From positions 10,887,321 through 10,951,320 of the forward strand of contig OY754986.1 of the NCBI GenBank assembly GCA_963576475.1: 64,000 nt of DNA, read 5' to 3'. Made by a program: the position numbers and the translations under genes. Below, piece after piece: positions 47,301 to 59,300 of the stretch (the first letter of the stretch is position 1; every line of letters begins with the position of its first letter). The stretch comes from Molanna angustata (lineage: Eukaryota; Arthropoda; Insecta; Trichoptera; Molannidae). The notes under the pieces were generated by a model, which had not been told where the DNA came from, searched no databases, and saw only the letters and a list, made by a program, of their open reading frames with translations.

Positions 47301-50300
47301 TTCTATAATAGGCGTGATGACAGTAAGAAGAAATCATTGAAATTATGATTTTATTAGATAAAATATTTATTTATTTATTTATTTATATAATTTATGTACA
47401 TGTGTACAAAGGCAGGTTTATTGCCATAAGGCAATTTCTTCCAACCAACCCGAGCAACGTGAAGTCTCTTAGTTAAATTGGTACAGTACTAATTAAGTGA
47501 GAAATAAATTGATAAAAAATAACATGAAAGAGTAAGAAATATAAAAAAAAAAAAATTACAAAGAGAAAAAAATGAAAAGAGAGTTTAAAAATAAAAGAAT
47601 AATAAAAATAACACTGATCATAGCAATGAGGAAAAGGAGGTTACGGAAGGATATAGAAGGAATTTAGGAACTATTTGACAAATAAAGTTTTTTTAATTTA
47701 CCTTTAAATATTTGAATGGATTGAGATGACGTTACTTCATCACTTAGGCCATTCCATAGTCTAGCTGATTGTACTTGAAAAGAGGAGCTGAAAACTTCTG
47801 TATTGTGAATGGGGATAGCTAGTGTAGTACGTTCAGCAGATCGAAGGGATAGGCCGTGACTTGACAAGAAAACGACGTTATTTTTTAAATATTGTGGTGA
47901 ATATGGATCATAAATAGTCTTATAAAGTAGTGACAGAATGTGAATGTTACGACGATCTCGTATCTTTGGCCAACGAAGTATATTTCTACAAGTCGAAACA
48001 TGATCATATTTTTTAAGATTGTAAATGAACCGTATACAGACATTCTGTAATCGTTCCAGTTTATTTAATAATTCTTGATTGGCATCCAGATAACACACAT
48101 CACCGTAATCAAGCAATGGAAGAAGTAAGGATTGAGCTAATGTAATTTTACAATGTATTGGAAGAAAGTTCTTCAATCTATTGAGAGAATGGATATTATA
48201 AAACAGAGTTTTACTGACATGAGAAATCTGTCCATGCCACGAAAGATCTTCATCAAAAAGAATACCAAGATTTTTCACCATTTTTGAGAAGGGTATGTGT
48301 TGATTGTTAATTTGAAGAGATGGGAGAGGTGAATTTTTAAGTTTAGACAGCAATCGGGGACTACCAATGATAATAGCCTGAGATTTAGACGGGTTGACAA
48401 GAAGACCGTTCTGGGAGGACCATGATGAGATAAAGCTGAGATCTTCGTTCATAATATTAATAGCATCAACATACTCATTCACATTAAATTGAATATACAG
48501 TTGAAGATCGTCTGCAAAGAGATGGTACTGACACTTTAATTTGTGAGTTATTGAGTTTATAAAGATAGAGAATAGAAGTGGAGACAAGACACCACCTTGA
48601 GGGACCCCAGCCTTAAGAGTGATATGATCAGATATTTTCTCCGCCGTTTTAATAGCTTGTGTGCGATTATATAGATAATCTTTGAACCATGTCAATACTG
48701 GTTGCGCTAAATTGAGTGAGGAAAGTTTTGCGAGTAAAATATCAAAGTCTACTGAATTAAACGCACTACTGAAGTCAAGCAATGTGAGGATTGTTAGCTT
48801 TTTATCATTCATTGCGCGTCTTATGTCATCAGTGACCTTAACAAGAACCGTTGAAGTGCTATGACCACGTTTAAATCCAGATTGAAAAGGGTCAAGAAGG
48901 GAATGTGATGTAAGCCATTCATTTAATTGATTATAAACTGCTCGTTCAATGACCTTTGACAAAATAGGAAGAATGGAGATTGGTCTATAGTCTTTTAGAG
49001 TTGTTGGTGATGAAGTTTTGGGTAACGGAATAACGTGAGCAGTTTTCCAAGAAGATGGAAATATTCCTTCACTCATTGAGTAGTTGATAATATGCGTGAT
49101 AATTGGCAATGTTACTGGGAGAACTAGACGAATCATATCTATATTGATGCCATTAGAATCAATTGACTTTGTGGAAATGGAAGATATGAATTTTGAGATT
49201 TCAGCTTCATTCACAGTGTTAAAAGAAAACGCTGGTATACTCAGAGAGGGTTGACTGCGAATAGAATTGAGAGTATTGGACTTAACCAAGTTGCTTAAGA
49301 ATACTGGAGGAGTGGCAAAGTGATGATTTAGATTGTTTATGTCAACTTTTGGGGTATTAAGATGTTTACTCTTTCCAATGCCCAGAGATTGCAATAATTT
49401 CCAAGCATTTGAAGACGTGCATTGATCCACAATCTGAAAGATGTACCTTTTTTTTGCATTTCGACATAGCTGATTGCAACGGTTTCTATGCTGTTTGTAA
49501 TTAGCCCAGTTGCTGGCAGACGGCTGTCGTTTATGCTTATTAAAGGCTTTGTCTCTCTTTGCCATTATGGTTTTAATATCGGAAGTGATCCACGCACCAG
49601 ACATATTTTTGAGAAATACCTTTTTGATTGGTGCATGAAAATCAAAAAGTTTGACTATCTCAAGATTGAAAAATTCTACTTTATGTTCGATGTCCTGAGT
49701 ATCAAAAATGTTATTCCAGTCTATAGCACTAGCATCCCTCAATAACGCTGCTTTATCAATATTGCGTAGGTTTCTCAGAAGGGCAAACTTGGGTGGTGGT
49801 TTTTTACAATGAAGATTATATGAAATGTAAATTAAATCATGGTGTGAGAAACCAGGAGCAACAAATTGACCGTGATTAAGAATATTGGCAGTACTAGAAG
49901 TGATAATCAGGTCAAGAAGTGATTTCGAAGTAGAAGTATGAAAGGTTGGTTGCAGAGGTAGGTAAGTGAGATTAAGTGAATTAAGAAGCCTATTAAGAAG
50001 ATTACTACGCTTATCACAACGCAGCAAACATGTGTTGAGATCTCCCATCAGTAAGACATCCGAATATGTAGTGAGGAGATGCTCAAGTCGATTTTCGAGA
50101 TAATTGAAGTAGTTAGAACAAGGGGGGCAGTATATGACCCCAAGGAGAAGTTTGCAATGTTTGAGATTAATACTAATAAATAAATATTCGGGACTCTTAT
50201 CATCAGTACTTTGAGAATGCTCAATTAATGAATGGTCGATGTCTGATCTCAAATAGATACCCACACCACCACCGCGTCGTACCAATCTGTCACTTCTGAT

Positions 50301-53300
50301 GAGTGTATAGCCGGGTAATTTGAAAGATGATGTTGGTAGTGAGGGTTTAAGCCATGTTTCACTGATCAGAATAGCATGAATTGGAAGGTCAGAGAATGTA
50401 GAGATAAGATCATTGTGATGTGCAGGTAGGCTTTGAGCATTAATATGACATACATGAAAACCCTTGGGGAAACGTGAGAAAGAGGTATCAAGAAGATCGT
50501 GAAGATGGATTGGAGGAGTGTGTGAAAGACTATCATTGCTTGATGTAGATGAAGTGGATAAATCAAATACTGAGGTATCAAAAAATATGTCAGAATGGGA
50601 GGAGGAAGGGGATGGAAATAAAGGTACGGAATGGAAGGAGTCACTAGAATCGATACTATGATCAGACATAATTAAGAATAAAATAAATTTAAAGTAGACA
50701 AACTATACAAGTATTTAAAGCAAGCAATTAAACAAATCAACATAAAAACAAAGCCAAAATAGATGATATATGTAGAAAAATAAAATGAACAAAATGGAAA
50801 TGACAAACAAAGAACACAATGATGGACAGTTGCTAGAGTTGTTTAGTTTACATCAACCAGAACATAAACAGAAGACAAAAAAAGGAGTGAAAACACAGTG
50901 TAATAAGAGAAAACATTTGACACAAAAAAAAATATTGCATTAATTTACAAAAATGACAAGAAAATAAAAAAAAAAATATCAATGTGTTTAAACATGACAT
51001 TAAATAGAAGTAAGCAATATAAAAAAAAATAACCATAATTTGTAGTTATTAAAATTTTTATAAATATTATCAATAAAACTTCCAATTCACTTTCAGTATT
51101 TCAAATTACACACAAAGAATTTTAAACGGTTATGTTGAAAGTGATGACAACAGGTTAGAGTATTGAGGAGAAAAATATTGCATAAAAAAGTGATATTGGT
51201 AAAAAAAAAAAAAAAATGTTGTGTAAATAAAAAAAAAAACAAAAATGTACCGGCCGTATAGAGATAAAGCACATCAAAATAAAAGTGATAAAAGATAGAT
51301 GGTACACCTGTTTTGAATAAATGTAATTTTCAGTGTAGGTATCATTAAATATTTACTGGCCGCATGTAAACTTCAACAAAACATATAAAAAAGATTGGAT
51401 ATAAATAATAATTGCCACACCTGATTTTCATAGATAAAAAAAAAAAGTTTGTGAAAGATTGCTCTACTCGCATTTCAATAACAGTGATTATGTAATAATA
51501 TAATAATATTAATATCACATATAGAGGACTGTGTAAAACAATAAATTCACTAAACATAATATATAATAATAAAGTCAACAAATATCCGTATTGTATTGAG
51601 TGACACATGAACGAATTTGTTATTTTCTTGGGCGTAATTCTCGCGAGTTGTCAGTTTGTCGGTCAGGTATTTTAGAACACAATTGTTGCAGCTGTGATAG
51701 TGTGACGATACGGTGAATTTTGTTCTTGTCCTTTATCTTGATCACTCCGAAAGTGCTCCAAACATTGTGTGGAGAGAAAAATTTGCGTGCCTCCATAAGA
51801 ATCTTCTGTCTTGTTGATGTCAAGAATTCAGTTATCATGATGGTGGTTCCTTTTAGTTTTTTCCTATTGTTTATGACATTATTACGGTCTGATACCGTGT
51901 TAAATGTGACTACAATTGGACGAGGTCGTGAAGATTTATTGTTTGGGGATCCAAGCCTATAACATGATGCTATTGCTGGGATAGTTTCAAGATGGAGATT
52001 TGACGTGAAAGTAAGTGTGACCAATTCTACAATTTTCTCTTGAGGATCTTCTTTTATACCATGTATTAGTAGATCCTGATGTCGTGCATTCGTTTCGAGA
52101 GAATCAACTCTTGAATTAAGTGAGGCATATTGAGCTCTTACCTCATTGATGGCTGTATTGGTTTCTTCCTTAAATGTCAAAAATTCCTTTTGGAGCAATG
52201 ACAAGTCATCCTCTTTTACCAGACCAGCCGAGACTTTTTTTAGTTTCGCTTCAAACGCAGTCAATTTTTCGTTAAAATTCGACTGAATTAAATCGATTTT
52301 GTTCATTGTAAATTGAAAATAAGTGAAAATATTTTGGCAGTTGTAAAAAAAATCAATGTACCAGGCAGAAAGCCATAGATGTACCGAAAATATGTTATAA
52401 AGATTTGAAAAAATATATTTATTTTCATTTTAAAAGAGCGAATAATATTAATATTATTAAAATAAAAATACAAAATATGTTTGTCCGCCATTTTATGTGA
52501 AACACCAATCAGAGCGCATGACGTCACCATATTGTCACTGTCAATTGTGTTTGTTACTGTCAACTGTTGTGTTGTTCGAAATGGCTATTTTTTTCATAAC
52601 AAGCTATATGGAATATGCTGCTTATTTTTAACATGCTATTTTTATTTATTGATTTATTTGGTTTATTTGGGACAATAAACCAAATAATATCGCTATCCGC
52701 TCTATTGAATCGTTGACGCATCTGTTATAACACGCACCGAGTATTGTAACGTGGTGGAGAATATTTAACGTTTCAGAAATAAATAACTTGGTGGCTTTCA
52801 TTGCTTGATTATAAAATAAAATGATGTAATTATATTGTTTGTGGGAGTTGTACAGTGTTACATGAGGTTGAAATGGAAATACACAGTGTATTATGATGAA
52901 TCTAATATACATATGGGATAACTGTTATGATTCATATACATATTATGATTAATATATTAAAATATGTAATAGGTGTGATGACTGTAAGAAAAAAATCATT
53001 GAAATTATGATTTTAAAAAATAAAATAGGTTATTAAGATTTAAAAATTTTTTTTTTTTAATTTATAGGAGTGAATAATAATAATATTATAAATATAAAAA
53101 TACAAAATGTGTTAGTCCGCCATTTTATGAGAAAAAACAATCAGAGCGCACGACGTCATAGTATGGTCGCGTCAATTCTTCTGATAGTCTTCAATACAAT
53201 ATACGCATTAATTGTCGGTCTGGACTATGTTTATTTTGGTGTTATCGATATATTAATATTTTAATTAGATACTTAAAACTAAAACAAATTAAATATAAAT

Positions 53301-56300
53301 GGAACAAGTATTCATCAAAGCAAATAGTTTCAATTTACCTAGATACTCGCCTACCTATCGGGGGACACTATGGGCCGGTATTACAGTGTCAGTTTAAGAG
53401 CTAAACTCAAGTTTTACAAAAATATAGCGTATTACAGTGTCCGTTTAGACGTAATCTTCCCTCAAATACGTCACTAAAACGACAAATATTTAACTCAACG
53501 TTTCTGGCAGATTAAGTACTTAACTGTGAGTCAACTGTCATTTGCTAGGCAACTCGTGTAGTTTCAGTTTCTATCACTAGAGGCGTTAGGCAACGTGTGT
53601 AGTTTCAGTGTTGTATCGAAGGTGGCGCCACACAACAAAACAAACTGACAGCCGTATTGAAACGAACACGGGCATTTAAAAGCATTATTCTGGTGAAAAA
53701 AATTAAATTTACCATGTTGGATAATAAAACAATGGTATTTAAAGTCGTAGCGTCCCGTTTTGTATTTCGTATTATTTGAGGTTATTTAAATTTGACAGAT
53801 AATAACCACAGAAAAAGTGAAATATGTCTATAATTGAAGATTTAGTAACTGACATGTCATATTGCACTGTAATACGGAAATGGATTCAATCTCCCCTTAA
53901 CATTAATCTTGAGTTTGGCAAACTCAATGAGTTGAGGGCCGACTGTAATATCGGGCCTATGTTAATTGTATTTTGTATGTAACTTAGTTTTTATTGAATA
54001 AATAAATAAATAATGAACGCTCGCAACGTATGGTAAACTAATTTAGTTTTAGTATTCTACAATTTTGTCACGCGATGGTGAGCTGACGAACGTTCGACAT
54101 GTTATGATGCTGGTCACTGCCAAACTAAACTAGCAAGCTATATTTTTTTCATGCAATGAAGCGATTTGCGAAACGACGGCGATTACGCGAAGCATGCGTT
54201 TTAAAACATGGTTACAATTTTAGCAGCATACGAATTATTACATAGCGCTCGTTATTTGTATTGTGTTCATAACAAGCTATATTTATCTGCTATCGTTATT
54301 TTTAGCAATAGCAGCCATAGTAGTTATTTTTCTGCCTGTCTTAACTACTCTTAACTAGAATGGAACTTTTGATGGTCGGATATTTCTTTGCGTCGAACAA
54401 AGACTTTTGTTCATCAGAATTTCGAAACGTAAAAACTTAATAATAAGTACATATAAGTACTTTATTTATCTGTAATTTAAATACAACTTACATCTCGAAA
54501 ATCGATAAAATATGCTCCTTCTTCTCTCTACATTATGTGTTCATAAGCTAAAAACATACGCGGGAAACTTATGATGGCCTATTTTGACGTTTGGACATTA
54601 ATGAAGTTCTTTATATGCTTATTGCCTAAATAATGGTAAATATTATATTATTGAGAGCTAAAAGTGGGGGAACAAATACTGTACTTCATTGTAAACGCGT
54701 ACTTAATAAAATTCACTTGTGTCTCGCCGTGCGAAATTTAATCACTTATTTCTCTTTTTTTTCGCGTGGGACGAAAACAAATACCTCAGTAGGTGTTTTT
54801 TTCGTCGTGTTTGTACATTTAGGGACCGCACAACACTTATGCACTTTTGAATTGATTATAAATACACAAATCGTCTTAGAACACATATATTACATATAGT
54901 AGTGATATGCAGTTTACGATACCATGACGTCACCGTCAGGGTCGGCAGCCGCCATGACACTACAAGCTTTTTTTGGCGTAAATGTCAAATTTGATTTTAA
55001 AATGGCGATTTTTGCTACTAAACCTTTATTTTATGTAGAAATGTATATATATTTGAAAACAGTGAATGCGTAAAAACATCGTGAGATAGTTTTTCAAAAT
55101 TAGTCATCATGCCTATTATTGCCTCATAGGATGCTGACTGTGTAGAATGAATTTACATTTTATATTCATTCAGAGACTCCACAACATGACACTCGGACAA
55201 AATATAAATAAATTATCTAACACATTTATGAAAACAAAGGCCGAGACCTGAATGCACAGTCCTAGTTAACTAAATATAAACTCCTTACCTCACTAGAGTA
55301 TTTAGTATTCTTAAGTAAGCAATTAAGTTGCAGAGACATCACTAACTAAATACTAAATTTTACGCCAAACTTAAGGTCGATGCCGTAGCATTTCACATAA
55401 TTGTGTATGAAGAAAAGAGATAGATAGTTTTCTATAGGTTTATACTGACGTTGAAAATGTTTTATTTTGTCATAACAACACAAACACATGTAACCAAGCT
55501 CACACTGACAGCTCTATGTCACGATTCTTCTGAAATTCCATCTAATTTTCGGCATCTCGTATAGATCACTGAATACTCTGTATGAGATTTGATTTGATAA
55601 AATTACCAAATACATATTCAACAAAGTCGCTAAAATCATTATCCATCGAAAACAACATCTCGTATTTTATTATTAAACCACTCGTAAAGTTCCTCGCTAT
55701 CAACCTTACTTTTTGACAGTTCCCAAATGTTAGTTTACGCTAACGCACATGCGCTAAGTATTTTGATATGTCTCTGCAATGCAATTCTCATACAAAAAGC
55801 AAAAAGCTTTGTAGCATCCTTAAGTTATGAAGCCACATGATCTCCTAACTTTAGTGGGTGACTGTGCAATGAAAACATGGTTAGTATTTAGTATTTAGGT
55901 CGGACTCTGCATTCGGGACTAAGTAAGGAAATAGTCTATGCCGATTAAATTTAGCATTTTGTCAGTTGTTTAAAATGATTAATCAAAGAGATACTTCTTT
56001 GTCTCTCTCTCAAAGCTACCTTATTTCAGTGAACGTATGTGTGGTGGCAGTTTGTTATATAACTTTATACTCTGTCTCACAAAGCTATTTGCAATATTTG
56101 TTAATCTGAATTTTCCTCATGATAACCCATATCATGGATATAATTAAATCATATGGCGTTAATATGTTATAAAAAAATATAAAAATACTTGGTTATAGTT
56201 CTATTGTTTTTATTAGATTATTGACGCGTTTCGTGCAAAGCACATCGTCAGAATAAAGGTCATTATTCTGACGATGTGCTTTGGACGAAACGCGTCAATA

Positions 56301-59300
56301 ATCTAATAAAAACAATAGAACTATAACCAAGTATTTTTATATTTTTTTATAACATATTAACGTACAATGGAGTTCTATCAAGAATTGTCGATCGACAAAC
56401 TAAACTTAGTTAAATTATATGGGTTATCATGAAGGTTTTGATTCCACTGTTTGCCCCCTGATGTTGTTAGCTCATTGGGAATCATACCAATGATATTCCC
56501 AGTTCAATAGATCTGTACAGAAAATGTAACAAAAATGTTCATAGAGATATGTCTATCTTTGGTGTAAATTGGGACAGGATGACAGCATGAGTGGAGGGTT
56601 AGTCCCAAGATGAAATAATGAAATTTACCTGAACAATGATTCCCATACACTTTGTGTCACTGGTGAATGGAAACATGTGCAATATAGTAAAATTGATAAT
56701 TTCATTTGTAGCTCGCACTTTGAGGGAGATGTTCCAGAGATCACGGCGGTAAAGAGATACCCCCATCTGAAATTAATAAATAACTCTGAAGTTTACTGAA
56801 ATAACGCATAATTGGATATTACAAAGTATTTTTATATACTTGCTACAGAGGTAATATAATCGAAAGGTGGGTATATCCACAGTTTTCAATTTATCGATTG
56901 AGACAGCCTCTAATTTGTAAAATTCCATAATTGTAGAAATTAGAAGAAACTCCTTGGGAAGTTTCTTCTATGATGATCTAATGGACATAGTGTCAGTCAA
57001 TATCGGAGACGTTATGACATTCATTAGCCACTCAGGCTGGTTCAGGGTGGATAAGTAAGGAGGAGGACAGTCCCATTGTGGTATCACGTGTGTTCTCCTT
57101 AAGAACTGTCACTCACATAAAAAATATTATTATTCAGTGGCTAATTGATAAAAAAATATAAATATACAAACATTATCAGTCCATTTGACAACGGCAACTT
57201 CGTCAGGACTGGCCGCCTGATAGTCACACAGTTGCTGCTGGGGTACAGCACCATCTCGACTCTCAGACACCACAGAACTCGTTGTATCTAAATATAATAA
57301 AGAGATATTGAAATATCGCTATGCAAGTACAGTAGAATCTCACTAATCTGGCAGTAATGATGGCATAAGAGTGCCGGATTTATGGGACATATGTAAAATG
57401 AGTAAAAAAACGTAATTTAACAAATCCTATTATTAACAAATAAACAGGTATTTAATCACTGTTTTTTCTAAATGATCCATAGTACTGGATTTGCCAGTAT
57501 AGTGAAGTGCCAGATTAACGAGAATGAAGTGTATATTAAAATATCAGAAATATACACTAATGCCATCTATTGTGAAAAACACAAACTATAAAGCCCATAT
57601 CTTTATGTAGAAGTTTTAACGGTTTTCAACAGATGGCATAAATACATACATTATAATATGATAAACCAAGGTTTATTACTGTACTGTTTGTTTTTAAAGA
57701 TTTGACCCAGTTTAGTTTAAAACGAGTCGCTTGTGGCCAATACTAAGCTTTCACTACATGAATAAGTTGTTATACACTTTTTTGTTCTTCAGAGGTTGAC
57801 AATCTTTAATGATTTTAGTATTCCATATAGGAATTCATGCGCACAAACCATAAACATTTGTTTCATATTGTCTTTGAAATATTATACCTCCGTCGTTCCA
57901 AGATGATCCTCCCTGATGATCTGAAGAGTCGTTCTCATACACCGGTGTAACATTGTGGCACAGAGCCATGCCGAGTACTATTTCGTACATCTGTCTGCCA
58001 GTCACCGCAGAACCAAAAGACCTGGACAGGGATGTGCCCGAGCAATCCAGAATGTTGATGTTGACAAAATCGTTGGAGTTGACAAAGACATCGGTGGGTG
58101 TAGCGGGGACGGACGTTCCTTCTTTCGTGACGTGCTGAGTCAACAATGCTTGGATCTAAAATACAAAGAAGGATAGTATTTTTTTATTCGAATAATAAAA
58201 CATTTAAAAAATACAAAATCTTGCAGAAGTACCTAGAATGAAAACCACACAAGGACAAAAAACAATACATACCTATCACCTAAATTACACATAAAATAAA
58301 TCAAGACATACCAAAATTTTTAGCTCTTTCAGTAACTAAAGCAAAAAAATAATATTTAATTGCCAATTCAACAAAGGTAGAGAAGAGAGCAAAAGATTAT
58401 TACACATAATGAACTTAACAAATATATTTTACAATAATTATACAACCTTCTAGGAGGAATAGATTAAAATAAACTATTCAAACTGACAGGAATTAAATAC
58501 TAAACAAATATAAGTATAATGGCATTGGCCTAGTGGAGTGTCATATCCAGAATTCTCTACAAAACCATTAAAGTTATGGGGTGTAAATAGAATTATTTAT
58601 TCAATTTATTATATAAAATTGTTCAATTTTACCAAAATATCAAATGAATCAAGCTGGAATCAGTTTTAATACACAAATCGGGTATAATACACAAATTCTG
58701 ATAGTTTCAGTGCTATAAGTGCCGACCGCCGTGGCACAGTTGGTAAGCCGTTTGGTTTCTGTGCGGGCATCCTGGGTTCGATCCCCAGCAGAGGAGAAAT
58801 TTATTTAAATTCATTTCTCATTCTAATATTACTACTCTGGGCTGGACTGGTTAGTTGGAAGAAATTGGTAATAAACTCGCAACTTGCGCAGGGTGCAAGA
58901 AAGTGTTGCTTATTATTATTATTTTAAGTGGTCGGGAAGTTAATTAAAATTAAAATCAATTGTAAAATTCCAGTACAGACAAAGAAGTTAAATAGAAGTG
59001 TGTAAAAATCATATTATTATAACCTGAATGAATAACACTTTAAAATAAGAGTAAACATAACAAGTGGATAATTAACCTAAAAAATCTCGATGTACAATAT
59101 GCATACCTCATGGAAATTTCCATCGTGATAATTTGTCTGTTCCAAGCTGAGTTTCTTGAAGATCATTTCATTCTTTGTAACCGTTCCAGTCTTGTCCGTC
59201 AGCAGATACGAGACACGTCCCATCTCTTCGGGAATGGTAGTCGAGCGCATCACTGTTCCTTTAATTTTCTTGTCGCGTTTCAGGGCCCATGCGTAGAACG

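Larger units (their letters stand above)
47366..52967 (-). mobile_element. Apparently full-length two-ORF LINE inside an ATP9 intron
   Basis: Read on the minus strand: 5'UTR, ORF1 (52306-51620), linker, ORF2 (50669-47664), 3'UTR with hairpin GCCTTATGGCAATAAACC and a (TAAA)n tail at about 47385-47366. Both frames are open, so the copy may be active. A related sequence of about 60 bp flanks both sides (47305-47365 and 52968-53030). It lies in the same direction as ATP9. Confidence 0.85.
56157..56362. mobile_element. Palindromic element P3
   Basis: Bases 56157-56255 and 56264-56362 are inverted copies (99-bp arms, 8-bp spacer) with one clear mismatch (G/C in the hammerhead stem II). It is flanked by ATGG on both sides (left 56153-56156, right 56367-56370), which may be a 4-bp target duplication with a short TACA tail. 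Each arm holds a hammerhead core. Confidence 0.8.
56124..56460. mobile_element. Palindromic MITE copy split by element P3
   Basis: CCCATATCATGGATATAATT (56127-56146) and, beyond P3, GGAGTTCTATCAAG with TATATGGGTTATCATGAAGG and TTTGCCCCCTG are the two parts of the MITE seen at 15.9-16.1 and 29.4-29.7 kb. P3 is inserted within CATATGG|AGTTC. Confidence 0.7.

Noticed and set aside
57953..58176. Plus-strand frames opposite the ATP9 exon at 58155-57888
   Set aside because: They are antisense shadows of a coding exon.
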